Source: Methylobacterium sp. J-076
GTDB taxonomy: Bacteria; Pseudomonadota; Alphaproteobacteria; Rhizobiales; Beijerinckiaceae
DNA: 64,000 bases
Direction of reading: 5' to 3'
Assembly (NCBI RefSeq): GCF_022829405.1
Contig: NZ_JAKSXW010000149.1
Coordinates: 124,001 to 188,000 of the forward strand
The position numbers were made by a program, and so were the translations under genes. This document shows positions 51,602-60,903 of this stretch, piece by piece; position 1 is the stretch's first letter; each line of letters starts with the position of its first letter. Below the pieces are notes generated by a model. That model was not told where the DNA came from, searched no databases, and saw only the letters and a list, made by a program, of their open reading frames with translations.

Positions 51602-52873
51602 CTAGATCAGGCGTGGGAGCCCCATCAGCCGTTGCGGCGCGAAGGGGGTGATCGGCACGGAAGGGCTGCGGCCGGTGGCGAGGTCGGCGACGATCTCTCC
51701 GGTGATCGGCCCGGTCGAGAGCCCGATATGGCCGTGCCCAAAGGCGAAGATCAGCCCGTCGTGGCGGGGCGCCCGGCCGATCACGGGCATCCCGTCCGGC
51801 GTCGAGGGGCGCGAGCCGAGCCACGGCTCGTTGTCGAGGGGCCCGCCGAGGCGCAGGGTTTCGGCGGCCTCGCGGCTCGCCGCCTCGATCTGCGAATGGT
51901 CCGGCGCCGCATGCCGGGCGTTCAGCTCCACCCCGGAGAGGACCCTCACCCGGTCCGGCCCCATGGGCGCGATGATCGACGCCGCGCCGGTGTCGAGGAC
52001 CGGGCAGGTGAGGGGCGGGCTGTCCGGATGGAGGGCGTAGTGGCGGTGGTAGCCGCGCTCGGCCGCCAGCGCGAGCCTGTAACCGAGGCTCTTGGCGAGG
52101 GTGCCCGACGCGGCGCCGGCCGCGAGCACGACCTGCTTCGCCCGCAGGGTGCCCCCGTCGTGGCCGATGGCCCAGCCCCCGGCCTCCGGGGCGAGGCGGC
52201 CGACGCTGCCCCGGACCCGGCGCCCCCCGGCCTGCGCGAACAGCGCCTCGCAGGCCTCGATCAGCCGGCCGGGTTCGCGCACCGAACCCGTTTCGGTGAG
52301 CAGCATCGCCCGGGCGTAGCGGCGCACCAAGGCGGGTTCGCGCTCGCGCAGGGCATCGCCGTCCAGAAGCTCGAAGGCGACGCCGTGACGTTCGAGGATG
52401 TCGCGCTCCAGCGCCGCCCCCGCGAAGGCCTCCTCCGTGCGGTAGGCCTTGATCCAGCCGGTGCGGGCGAGGCGGTCGGTGGTCCCGGCCTTCGCCGCAA
52501 GGCGCTCGTGGGCGGCATAGGCCGCGCTGGTGAGCGGCAGCAGCGCCGCCGCCGCCTCGCGCCAGCGCGACTCCCGCGCCCGCGCGAGGAAGTGGGTAAG
52601 GTAGGGCAGGATCTGCGGCAGGTGCGCGTAGTCGAGGCGCAGGGCTCGGTCGGCGTTGCGCAGGTAGGCCGGAAGTTTGCTCCAGAGGGCGGGGCTCGCC
52701 ATCGGCAGGATCGAGCCGCGGCTGACCACGCCCGCATTGCCGTAGGAGGTTCGCGCCCGGGCCTCGCCCGGATCGCACAGCACCACGTCCAGGCCGCGCT
52801 CGCGCAGGGCGAGGGCCGAGGCGAGGCCCACCATCCCCCCACCGATCACGATGATGTCCGTCGTCTCGTCCAT
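51602..52873 (-). CDS. FAD-dependent D-amino acid dehydrogenase-like oxidoreductase
   Basis: 423 residues. The N-terminal FAD loop is DIIVIGGGMVGLASALALRE, followed by the DAO fold. The C-terminus, STPDGMPVIGRAPRHDGLIF-AFGHGHIGLSTGPITGEIVA, is the DadA/glycine-oxidase-type FAD-binding end. It most likely strips electrons from a D-amino acid, or from proline or sarcosine-type substrates, to the respiratory chain or oxygen. No racemase is nearby, so the substrate is open. The ATG at 52873 is the obvious start before the FAD loop. Confidence 0.82.
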   Translation of the reverse strand: MDETTDIIVIGGGMVGLASALALRERGLDVVLCDPGEARARTSYGNAGVVSRGSILPMASPALWSKLPAYLRNADRALRLDYAHLPQILPYLTHFLARARESRWREAAAALLPLTSAAYAAHERLAAKAGTTDRLARTGWIKAYRTEEAFAGAALERDILERHGVAFELLDGDALREREPALVRRYARAMLLTETGSVREPGRLIEACEALFAQAGGRRVRGSVGRLAPEAGGWAIGHDGGTLRAKQVVLAAGAASGTLAKSLGYRLALAAERGYHRHYALHPDSPPLTCPVLDTGAASIIAPMGPDRVRVLSGVELNARHAAPDHSQIEAASREAAETLRLGGPLDNEPWLGSRPSTPDGMPVIGRAPRHDGLIFAFGHGHIGLSTGPITGEIVADLATGRSPSVPITPFAPQRLMGLPRLI

Positions 52874-52962
52874 TCCGCCACCGTCGAGCCGGGCCGTTCC
52901 CGTGCCGCCTTGTGGCGGATTCGAACGGCCCGGAATAGGTGCGTCGCGGGAATGGCTGGCGC

Positions 52963-53277
52963 CTACGATCCGCCGCCCGCGGCACCGCCGCCGCCTTCCT
53001 GCGGCACCGCCCGGCTCGGCTGGCCGGCATTGCCGCCCACGGCGGAATCGGTCGTGACGGTGGCCGCGCCCGTGCCGGACCGGGCGATGGTGGTGTTGGC
53101 GCCGGGGCCGCTGTTCTGCCCGTCTGCGCCGATCACCACGGTGCTGTTCGGCGGCGTGGTCGGCGCCACCAGCTGGGGTGGGCCGGGCTCGCGCGGGGGC
53201 GGCGGCTTGTTGGCGTTCTCGGCCGCCACGGCCCCTCCGGCGGTGAGGGAGAGAACAAGGATCAAGGCAGTTCGCAT
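52963..53277 (-). CDS. small secreted Pro/Gly-rich hypothetical protein
   Basis: 104 residues. A signal peptide (MRTALILVLSLTAGGAVAAE) precedes a Pro-rich stretch (NKPPPPREPGPPQLVAPTTP), a Gly/Ser/Thr-rich part and a Gly-rich end (EGGGGAAGGGS). Low complexity and no domain suggest an exported, largely disordered protein. It is 89 bases upstream of the DadA-like gene on the same strand. Confidence 0.6.
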   Translation of the reverse strand: MRTALILVLSLTAGGAVAAENANKPPPPREPGPPQLVAPTTPPNSTVVIGADGQNSGPGANTTIARSGTGAATVTTDSAVGGNAGQPSRAVPQEGGGGAAGGGS

Positions 53278-53502
53278 CGGGCACCCCGTCTGATCGAAGC
53301 CGGAAACCGGCCGGGCCACCCCGCCGGCATCGGCGGGGCGTCGTGCCCCCGGGACAGCTCACGCTCCCGTGAACACGGGCGGACAACGTGGAGACGCGCG
53401 GGGCGTTTCACGGCCGGGGTGAGGAAATGCCGGGACTGTCTGCGCGCCACGCCGCCTCGCAAAGACGGTGGGAGTTTTCGGGCAGCCTGCTAGAGAGCGG
53501 AC

Positions 53503-54843
53503 ATGAGTCTCGTCCGTTTCGCCCCGTCGCCGACCGGCTACCTCCACATCGGCAACGCCCGCCCGGCGCTGCTGAACGCCCTGTTCGCCCGGCGGCATGG
53601 CGGCCGGTTCCTGTTGCGGCTGGACGATACCGACCTCGCCCGCTCCACCGAGGCCTTCGCGCAGGCGGCGCGGGAAGACCTCGCGTGGCTCGGCATCGCG
53701 CCCGATCTCTTCGCCCGGCAGAGCGAGCGCAAGGCCGAGCACGATGCCGCCGCCGCCCGGCTGAAGGCGGCGGGCCGCCTCTACCCCTGCTACGAGACCC
53801 CCGAGGAGCTGGACCGCCGCCGCAAGCGGCAGCTCGGCCGTGGCCAGCCGCCGATCTACGACCGGGCCGCCCTGAAGCTCACCGAGGAGGAGAAGGCCGC
53901 CTTCGAGGCCGAGGGGCGTGCGCCCCACTGGCGCTTTCTCCTCGAGGCCCGCACGGTCGCCTGGGACGATCTCGTGCGCGGCCCCGCCCATATCGACTGC
54001 GCGTCCCTGTCGGACCCGGTCCTGATCCGCGCGGACGGAAGCTACCTCTACACGCTGCCCTCCGTGGTGGACGACATCGACTTCGGCATCACCCATGTCA
54101 TCCGCGGCGAGGACCACGTCACCAACACGGGCGTGCAGGTGCAGCTCTTCGAGGCCCTCGGCGCCCCCGTGCCGATCTTCGGGCACCACAACCTGCTGAC
54201 CACGGCGGACGGCGAGGGCCTGTCGAAGCGCCTCGGCCACCTGTCCCTGCGGGGCCTGCGCGAGGCGGGATACGAGCCGAGCGCCGTGCGCTCCCTGGCC
54301 GTCCTCACGGGCTCCGCCGAATCGGTGCGCGCCGTCGAGGGGATGGATGAGCTCGCCACGCTCATCGACCTGTCCGAGATCTCCCGGGCGCCGGCCCGGT
54401 TCGACGAGGCCGACCTCGACGGGCTGAACGCCCGGCTCGTCCACGAGATGCCCTACGCCGCCGCCGCCGAACGGCTGCGGGCGATGGGCGTGCCCGATGC
54501 GGTGGCGGAGGCCTTCTGGCTGGCAGTCCGCGCCAATCTCGGCAAGGTCGCCGAGGCCGCTCAGTGGTGGCGCGTCGTCGAAGGTCCGGTCACACCGCGG
54601 ATCGAGGATCCGGCCTTCGCCGGGGCGGCCCGCGAGACCCTGCCGGCCGAGCCCTTCGACGGCGGCACCTGGAAGGCCTGGACCGGGGAGGTCCGTGCCC
54701 GGACGGGCGCCAAGGGCCGCGCCCTGTTCATGCCCCTGCGTCTCGCCCTGACGGGGCTCGACCACGGCCCGGATCTCGCCGGGCTCCTGCCGCTGATCGG
54801 CCGGGAGCGAGCGCTGGCACGGCTTTCGGGGCAGGTGGCGTGA
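53503..54843 (+). CDS. gltX: glutamate--tRNA ligase
   Basis: 446 residues. HIGH-type motif HIGN at 15-18 in FAPSPTGYLHIGNARPAL, the KMSKS-type motif as GLSKRLGHLS, and THVIRGEDHVTNTGVQVQLF mark class I GluRS. It charges tRNA-Glu with glutamate. Alphaproteobacteria usually have two GltX proteins; the short, slightly divergent form here (LDDTDLARSTEAFAQAARED) fits the second type. Whether it is discriminating cannot be read. Divergent from the small secreted protein gene. Confidence 0.9.
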   Translation: MSLVRFAPSPTGYLHIGNARPALLNALFARRHGGRFLLRLDDTDLARSTEAFAQAAREDLAWLGIAPDLFARQSERKAEHDAAAARLKAAGRLYPCYETPEELDRRRKRQLGRGQPPIYDRAALKLTEEEKAAFEAEGRAPHWRFLLEARTVAWDDLVRGPAHIDCASLSDPVLIRADGSYLYTLPSVVDDIDFGITHVIRGEDHVTNTGVQVQLFEALGAPVPIFGHHNLLTTADGEGLSKRLGHLSLRGLREAGYEPSAVRSLAVLTGSAESVRAVEGMDELATLIDLSEISRAPARFDEADLDGLNARLVHEMPYAAAAERLRAMGVPDAVAEAFWLAVRANLGKVAEAAQWWRVVEGPVTPRIEDPAFAGAARETLPAEPFDGGTWKAWTGEVRARTGAKGRALFMPLRLALTGLDHGPDLAGLLPLIGRERALARLSGQVA

Positions 54844-54920
54844 GCGCGGCCCGGCGGTTTTAGGGCCGCCTTAACCATGGGGGAGCGAGCCTCGGGCCAT
54901 CGCCACCGAGGGATTCGCGG

Positions 54921-55208
54921 ATGACCAAGCTGACGCACGAGGACGAACACGCCATCGACCGTTTGACCCTGCACCTGCTTCAGGACGCGTATTTCGATGT
55001 CGTCGCCGTCCTCCGCGGCGCCCAGCCGAAGGCCGCCGCCGCCATCCTGGCGGTGATGGAGCAGCGGGTCGCCAACGCGCTCACCCGCATGTGCCGGGAC
55101 GATTCCGAGGGCACCGGCTCGCGGGGCATCGCGTTCGCCGTCGGCGAGCGGCTCGGCGACATCATGGAACAGGCCCACGGGCACGTGAGCACGGCACAGG
55201 TGGCTTGA
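54921..55208 (+). CDS. small helical hypothetical protein
   Basis: 95 residues with no recognised family: TKLTHEDEHAIDRLTLHLLQ, then FDVVAVLRGAQPKAAAAILA and AFAVGERLGDIMEQAHG. It is mostly alpha-helical, without a signal peptide or membrane helix. Codon use is like its neighbours, and it is followed by a strong hairpin, so it is probably a real gene. Confidence 0.55.
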   Translation: MTKLTHEDEHAIDRLTLHLLQDAYFDVVAVLRGAQPKAAAAILAVMEQRVANALTRMCRDDSEGTGSRGIAFAVGERLGDIMEQAHGHVSTAQVA

Positions 55209-55283
55209 GGGGACGCGTCCCGGCAGAACCAGTCATCGCGAGCGGATGGGGGACGATCCTCCTCCCGCACCATGCCGACTGTC

Positions 55284-55308
55284 CCGCCGCCCTGGAGGTG
55301 GGCGGCGG
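55284..55308. terminator. hairpin between convergent genes
   Basis: CCGCCGCCC (55284-55292) pairs perfectly with GGGCGGCGG (55300-55308) around a 7-base loop, midway between two convergent genes. There is no U-tract. It probably limits read-through from both sides. Confidence 0.5.
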
Positions 55309-55341
55309 AAGCGGACCGGCCCGGGGAACGCCGTCCCCCGG

Positions 55342-56634
55342 TCAGGCCTCGTCCGCGATGCGGGTCGCGAGGATCTTGTCGACCCGCCGGCCGTCGAGAT
55401 CGACCACTTCGAGCCGCCACCCCGCCACCTCGCAGACCTCGCCCGTTTCGGGGAGGCGATGGAGGGCGGCGATGACGAGGCCGGCCGCGGTCTCGTAGTC
55501 CCGCGGAAGCGGCAGGATCAGTCCGAGCTGGTCGGCCATCTCGTCGGCGGGCATCGAGCCGGCGATCAGCCACGAGCCGTCCTGGCGACGCACCGCGTCG
55601 GGTTCGGGGTTTTCCGAGAGGAAGGCCCCCGCGATGGCGTCGAGGATGTCGGCGGGGGTCAGCAATCCGTCGAAATGGCCGTACTCGTCGTGGATCAGCG
55701 CCATGGGCGTCGGCGCCCTGCGCAGGGCGTCGAGGGCATCCAGGGCATCGACCGTGTCCGGCAGGACGAGGGCATCGCGGACGAGGGCGCGGATCCGCGT
55801 GTGCAGGCCGGGGCCGTCCGCCTCCAGGAGGGCCGGGACGAGGTCGCGCACCTGCACCACGCCGATCATGCCGTCGGGGTCGGCCTCGGTCACCGGCAGG
55901 CGGGCATGGGGGCTCGCGCAGAGGAGAGACCGGATCGCCGCCTCGTCCCGGGACAGGTCGAGCCAGACCACGTCGGTGCGCGGCGTCATCACCCCGCGGA
56001 CGGCCCGGTCGCCCAGGCGCAGCACGCCGGAGATCATCGCCCGCTCGCCGCCCTCGATCACCCCCGCCGTCTCGGCCTCGGCCACGAGGCTGCGGATCTC
56101 CTCCTCCGTGACCGCGCTGGCGCTCGCGGTCTCCTGGCCGATCAGCCGGAAAACGGCGCGGGTGGAGGCATCGAGCAGCCACACCGCCGGGAAGGCGAGC
56201 CGCGTCACGACGCGTATGCCGGGACCGACAGCGCAGGCGATTCCCTCCGGGTTGCGCAGGGCGAGGTGCTTCGGGACCAGCTCGCCGACGATCACCGACA
56301 GGTATGTGATGATCCCGATGACGAGGCCGTAGCCCACCGTATCGGCCCAGCCCCGGGGAAGTCCCGCCTCGACGAGGGACGCAGCCAGCCGGTCTCCGAG
56401 GGCGGCGCCGGAGACCACGCCGGACAGGATGCCGATGAGGGTGATCCCGATCTGGACCGTCGAGAGGACGTGGCCCGGCGATTCCGCCAGGGCGAGGGCG
56501 ATGGCGGCGCCGGGCTTGCGCGCCTCGGCCATGGTGCGGAGGCGGCTCTTGCGGGCCGAGACGATGGCCAGTTCGGAAAGGGCGAAGACGCCGTTGAGCG
56601 CGATCAGGAGGACGACGACGGCGAGTTCGAGCAA
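55342..56634 (-). CDS. hemolysin-family (DUF21/CBS/CorC_HlyC) membrane protein
   Basis: About 430 residues. A DUF21 (CNNM) membrane domain covers 1-190 (LIALNGVFALSELAIVSARK, then GHVLSTVQIGITLIGILSGV and YLSVIVGELVPKHLALRNPE). A CBS pair follows (VMTPRTDVVWLDLSRDEAAI, and PMALIHDEYGHFDGLLTPAD), and then a CorC_HlyC domain. Such proteins are linked to divalent cation, especially Mg, export; the hemolysin name is historical. The best start is a TTG at 56634 just before the first helix. No ATG or GTG fits, and the ribosome site is weak. Confidence 0.82.
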   Translation of the reverse strand: MLELAVVVLLIALNGVFALSELAIVSARKSRLRTMAEARKPGAAIALALAESPGHVLSTVQIGITLIGILSGVVSGAALGDRLAASLVEAGLPRGWADTVGYGLVIGIITYLSVIVGELVPKHLALRNPEGIACAVGPGIRVVTRLAFPAVWLLDASTRAVFRLIGQETASASAVTEEEIRSLVAEAETAGVIEGGERAMISGVLRLGDRAVRGVMTPRTDVVWLDLSRDEAAIRSLLCASPHARLPVTEADPDGMIGVVQVRDLVPALLEADGPGLHTRIRALVRDALVLPDTVDALDALDALRRAPTPMALIHDEYGHFDGLLTPADILDAIAGAFLSENPEPDAVRRQDGSWLIAGSMPADEMADQLGLILPLPRDYETAAGLVIAALHRLPETGEVCEVAGWRLEVVDLDGRRVDKILATRIADEA

Positions 56635-56798
56635 AGGGCGGGGCGCGGCGCCGGCTCCTCGCGGCCACCGGACGTCCTCTGATTGGGCGGGGGATCTACA
56701 AGTGGGAACCGCCGGGCCGCCGTTCAACGCCGGGGGAGGGGATGCCCCGGGAGGACGGTGTCCCCCGGCCGCCTCGGCCGGGGGCGTCGTCCGCCGCG

Positions 56799-57251
56799 TC
56801 AGCAGCCGCAGCGGTAGCCGTAGGCCGGGGCGTAGCCGTACCCATACCCGCCGTAGCCGTAGCCGCCGTAGCCCGCGGGCGCGTAGCCGTAGGATGGGGC
56901 GTAACCGTACCCGCCGTAGCCGGCCGGGTAGCCGTACCCGTAGCCGTACGAGCGGCCGTAGCCGCCGTAATACCCCCCCGTGACGGCGCCCGCTGCCAGG
57001 CCAAGTCCGAGGCTGACACCGGCGCCGGCCAGCCCGTAGCCGAGGCCCCGCCCATAGCCGTAGTGCCGCCCGTAGCCGTAGCCGCGGTATCCGGCATAGC
57101 CGCGAGAGCCGCCGAACCCGCCACGATAGCCACCGTGATATCCGCCGAACCCGCCATGGTAGCCGGCGCCGCGGAAGCCGCGCGCCTCGGCCGCCGGAGC
57201 GACGACCAGGGCCGCGCACAGGGCGATCCCGGCCAGCATCAAACGCTTCAT
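56799..57251 (-). CDS. secreted Gly/Tyr-rich repeat protein
   Basis: 150 residues. A signal peptide (MLAGIALCAALVVAPAAEA) is followed by GFRG-type repeats with Gly and His (YHGGFGGYHGGYRGGFGG), then a hydrophobic Gly-zipper segment (LAGAGVSLGLGLAAGAVTGG) and a long GYGYG/YGGYG region ending CGC. Low complexity and high Tyr/Gly content suggest a structural or self-assembling envelope protein. GGAG precedes the ATG at 57251 by 8 bases. It is not an amplified DNA repeat; the periodicity is coding. Confidence 0.7.
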   Translation of the reverse strand: MKRLMLAGIALCAALVVAPAAEARGFRGAGYHGGFGGYHGGYRGGFGGSRGYAGYRGYGYGRHYGYGRGLGYGLAGAGVSLGLGLAAGAVTGGYYGGYGRSYGYGYGYPAGYGGYGYAPSYGYAPAGYGGYGYGGYGYGYAPAYGYRCGC

Positions 57252-57514
57252 GTCAGAAACTCCAGATCGGATGATCAGCATCCGGCGCGACAACAGCCGT
57301 GACTCAGCGGTTCCGCAAGCATTCGCCTAGGGCATCGGTAGTCACGCCCCCTGGAAAACGGGCCACGGCCGGCGGTCGGTGACAGGGCTGTCCGCCCTTG
57401 CTATGCGGCGGAGGCGTATGGCGGCCAGCCGGCCGGAAATGCGGTCGCGCCGTCGCGAATCGGGCCTGCCCCGCCGCAACGCTGCATCGCGACCAAGCTC
57501 TGAGACGATCCGGA

Positions 57515-59266
57515 ATGAACATCTTCGCCCAGTTCGAGGCGCGTGTGCGCGAGGCCCTGGAGGCCCTGACCCGGAGCGGCACGCTGCCGGCGGGGCTCGA
57601 TTTCGGCCGCGTCGTCGTCGAGCCGCCGCGCGATCCCGCCCATGGCGACCTCGCCACCAACGCGGCCCTGGTGCTTGCCAAGGAGGCGAAGACCAATCCG
57701 AAGGCCCTCGGCGAAGCCCTGGCCGGCGAGCTCCGCCAGGATCCGCGGGTGGCCGAGGTCTCCCTCGCCGGGCCCGGCTTCATCAACATGCGCCTGCAGC
57801 CGGGCATCTTCCAGGACGTGGTACGGGCGGTGCTGGCAGACCCCGCCGGCTACGGCCGCGCCCGGCTTCCCGGCGGCCCGGTCAACGTGGAATACGTGTC
57901 CGCCAACCCCACCGGCCCGATGCATGTGGGCCACGGCCGGGGCGCGGTGTTCGGCGATGCCCTCGCGAGCCTCCTCGTCGCGGCCGGGCGGCAGGTGACG
58001 CGGGAATACTACATCAACGACGCGGGCGCGCAGGTCGATGTGCTGGCCCGCTCGGCCTACCAGCGCTACCGCGAGGCCCTCGGCGAAAGCTTCGCCATCG
58101 GGGAGGGGCTCTATCCGGGCGACTACCTCAAGCCCGTGGGGGAGGCCCTGGCGCAGGGCCACGGCCGGGCGCTTCTGGACAGGCCCGAGGCCGAATGGCT
58201 GCCGGCCGTGCGCGATCTCTCCGTCGCCATGATGATGGACATGATCCGGCAGGATCTCGCGGCCATCGGCATCGCGCACGACGTGTTCTTCTCCGAGCGC
58301 AAGCTGCACGAGAGCGGCGCCGTGGGCGCCCTGCTCGCCGACCTGCGCACGCGCGGCCTCGTCTACGAGGGCCGGCTGCCCCCGCCCAAGGGCCAGCTCC
58401 CGGAGGATTGGGAGGACCGCGAGCAGACGCTGTTCCGCACCAAGGATTTCGGCGACGACACCGACCGGCCCCTGCTCAAGTCGGACGGGAGCTTCACCTA
58501 TTTCGCCGCCGACATCGCCTACCACCGCGACAAGGTCCTGCGCGGGGCGGAGGAGATCATCGACGTCCTCGGCGCCGACCACGGCGGCTACGTGAAGCGC
58601 ATGCAGGCCGCCGTGAAGGCGGTGAGCGACGGCAAGGCCGTCCTCGACGTGAAACTCTGCCAGCTCGTGCGGCTCCTGCGCGCGGGCGAGCCGGTGAAGA
58701 TGAGCAAGCGGGCCGGTGAGTTCGTGACCCTGCGCGACGTGATCGACGAGGTCGGCCGCGACGCGATCCGCTTCATGATGCTGTTTCGCAAGAACGACGC
58801 GACCCTCGACTTCGACCTCGCGAAAGTGGTCGAGCAGTCGAAGGACAACCCCGTCTTCTACGTTCAGTACGCCCACGCCCGGGTGCGTTCGGTGCAGCGC
58901 CAGGCCCGGGAGGCGTTCCCGGATGCCGATCTGACGCCCCGGGCGCTGCTGGCGGAGGCCGACCTGTCCGTGCTGGCCGATTCGGGCGAGGCGGAGATGA
59001 TGCGGCTCATCGCCCAGTACCCAAGGGTGATCGAATCGGCTGCAATGGCCCACGAACCCCACAGGATTGCGTTCCATCTGTACGAGATCGCAGCGTCGCT
59101 GCACGGTTTCTGGAACAAGGGCAAAGACTTGCCGCAATTACGGTTTGTTAATGCAACGGATCGAAAGTCCACATGGGCGAGGTTGGCGCTCGTCGAGGCC
59201 GTTCGATCGGTGTTGGCCGACGGTCTCAGCCTCCTCGGGGTGAGCGCGCCGGACGAGATGCGCTAG
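57515..59266 (+). CDS. argS: arginine--tRNA ligase
   Basis: 583 residues. The N-terminal additional domain (PPRDPAHGDLATNAALVLAK), the HIGH motif HVGH at 137-140 in VSANPTGPMHVGHGRGAVFG, the KMSKS motif in EPVKMSKRAGEFVTLRD and a C-terminal anticodon-binding domain are all visible. It charges tRNA-Arg. Length is typical. The ATG at 57515 begins the standard NIFAQFEARV. The SPOR protein follows after 51 bases, a gene order widespread in Rhizobiales. Confidence 0.93.
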   Translation: MNIFAQFEARVREALEALTRSGTLPAGLDFGRVVVEPPRDPAHGDLATNAALVLAKEAKTNPKALGEALAGELRQDPRVAEVSLAGPGFINMRLQPGIFQDVVRAVLADPAGYGRARLPGGPVNVEYVSANPTGPMHVGHGRGAVFGDALASLLVAAGRQVTREYYINDAGAQVDVLARSAYQRYREALGESFAIGEGLYPGDYLKPVGEALAQGHGRALLDRPEAEWLPAVRDLSVAMMMDMIRQDLAAIGIAHDVFFSERKLHESGAVGALLADLRTRGLVYEGRLPPPKGQLPEDWEDREQTLFRTKDFGDDTDRPLLKSDGSFTYFAADIAYHRDKVLRGAEEIIDVLGADHGGYVKRMQAAVKAVSDGKAVLDVKLCQLVRLLRAGEPVKMSKRAGEFVTLRDVIDEVGRDAIRFMMLFRKNDATLDFDLAKVVEQSKDNPVFYVQYAHARVRSVQRQAREAFPDADLTPRALLAEADLSVLADSGEAEMMRLIAQYPRVIESAAMAHEPHRIAFHLYEIAASLHGFWNKGKDLPQLRFVNATDRKSTWARLALVEAVRSVLADGLSLLGVSAPDEMR

Positions 59267-59317
59267 CCCGATTCGTACCGGTGAGGGACCGGTCCGCCAC
59301 TGGTTGAGGAAGCTACC

Positions 59318-60700
59318 ATGACGAACGCGTCGCGCGCTCAGATCGATCTGGATGCCCTTGCGCGCGATCTGCGTCACGAAGACGGTTCGCCGAAGGCCAA
59401 CAAGAGCGACCCCTTGGCCGAACTGGCGCGGATCGTCGGGCAGGACGATCCGTTCCGCGCCCTCCTCGCCGCCCGGGACGGTACCCCACCGGCCGCACCG
59501 GAGGACACCGCCCCCGGCCACGACGCCCACTGGCCGCCGCGGACCGAGCCGCGCTTCGCGGCCGAGGAGCCGCCCCGCGCCACGCCCGCGGACGCCTTCG
59601 ACCAGTATCTCGCCTCCGTCGAGCGCGACATGCAGCCCTACCCCGCTCCCGAGCACGCCGGGGACGAGGGCGCTGCGGAGCCGGACGAGACCTACGACGA
59701 CGCCCGCTCCCTGCGCCGGGCTGCGCCCCGGCGGCGCTTCGCCTCGGTGGGCGCGGGCATCGCCGTCGTCGCCATCGCGGTGACCGGCGCCCTGACCTAC
59801 AAGGGCATGCACGGCACCTCGGACGGTGGAAACGTGCCGATCGTCCAGGCCGATTCGACACCGCTCAAGGTCGCCCCGAAGGTGGCCGACGGCGTCGAGA
59901 TCCCCGATCAGAACCGCCAGATCTACGACCGCAACGCCACCAGCAAGGACAACGGCCAGATCAAGGTCGTGAACCGCGAGGAGCAGCCCCTCGACGTGGC
60001 CGAGGCCGCCCGCGCCGCCGGGGGGACTTCCGCCGCCCAGGGTACGACGCCGGGCAACGGCCCGTTCGAGGCCTTCGGCGAGCCCCGCCGGGTCCGCACG
60101 GTCTCCGTGAAGCCGGAGGCTCCGCCCACGCCCGCGCCGCAGGCCGAGGCCGCGCCCTCGCCGGTCCCGACGATGGTGCTGCCGGGCACCGAGGCCGCGC
60201 CCGCGGCGACGGCGCCCGCGCCGGCCCCCGTCCGTCCGGCCAAGCCCGTCCGCCAGGCCGAGGCGCTTCCCGTCCCGGCGCCCGCGGCCACCCCGGTCGC
60301 GGCCGAGCCGGCCGCCGCCGCACCGGCCCCTGCGCCGAAGCCGGTGGTCGCCCGGAAGGCGCCCCAGCGGGTCGCCTCCGTGACCCCCGAGACCCTGGGG
60401 GGCACGAGCCCCGAAACGACACAGGCCACCTCGCCGCAGGTCGACACGACCTCGCCGGTCAGCGGCTTCTCCGTCCAGCTCGGGGTCCGCGGCTCTGCGA
60501 ACGACGCCCGCAGCGCCTTCCGCCAGATGCAGGCGAAGTACACTCAGCTCGCCGGCAAGCCCGAGCTGATCCGGCAGGCCGAAGTGAACGGGAAGACCAT
60601 CTTCCGCGTCCGCGTCGGGCCGCTGTCGAAGGACGAGGCGTCCAGCCTGTGCAGCTCGCTCCAGGGCTCCGGCGGCCAGTGCTTCGTGGCCAAGAACTGA
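59318..60700 (+). CDS. SPOR-domain cell-envelope protein
   Basis: 460 residues. An acidic cytoplasmic region (SDPLAELARIVGQDDPFRAL) precedes one transmembrane helix at about 147-167 (FASVGAGIAVVAIAVTGALT). A long Pro/Ala-rich periplasmic linker follows, and a C-terminal SPOR domain (GFSVQLGVRGSANDARSAFR, ending SGGQCFVAKN) that binds denuded glycan at the division site. It probably takes part in cell division. A matching gene lies between argS and nagZ in many Rhizobiales. Confidence 0.87.
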   Translation: MTNASRAQIDLDALARDLRHEDGSPKANKSDPLAELARIVGQDDPFRALLAARDGTPPAAPEDTAPGHDAHWPPRTEPRFAAEEPPRATPADAFDQYLASVERDMQPYPAPEHAGDEGAAEPDETYDDARSLRRAAPRRRFASVGAGIAVVAIAVTGALTYKGMHGTSDGGNVPIVQADSTPLKVAPKVADGVEIPDQNRQIYDRNATSKDNGQIKVVNREEQPLDVAEAARAAGGTSAAQGTTPGNGPFEAFGEPRRVRTVSVKPEAPPTPAPQAEAAPSPVPTMVLPGTEAAPAATAPAPAPVRPAKPVRQAEALPVPAPAATPVAAEPAAAAPAPAPKPVVARKAPQRVASVTPETLGGTSPETTQATSPQVDTTSPVSGFSVQLGVRGSANDARSAFRQMQAKYTQLAGKPELIRQAEVNGKTIFRVRVGPLSKDEASSLCSSLQGSGGQCFVAKN

Positions 60701-60903
60701 CATCGCCACGGGCGGGGGCGCCGGGCCCCCGCCATCGCCGGACGTCGGGCTGACCGAGTCCGGACGGCAACACCCGCCCGCGCTCGCACGACGACGGCCC
60801 GCCGGGCCGGGCTCCCGCCTTGCACCGCGTGTGGCGCCGTCCGATTCTGCCCGCTCCGATCCGCCCGCCCCCCCCCGGCTCCCTCGCCCCGGAACGCTGC
60901 CCG

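Noticed and set aside
56799..57160. Tandem-repeat-like DNA suggesting a minisatellite or CRISPR-like array
   Set aside because: The periodicity is GYG/YGG codon repetition inside a secreted protein; units vary and there are no spacers.
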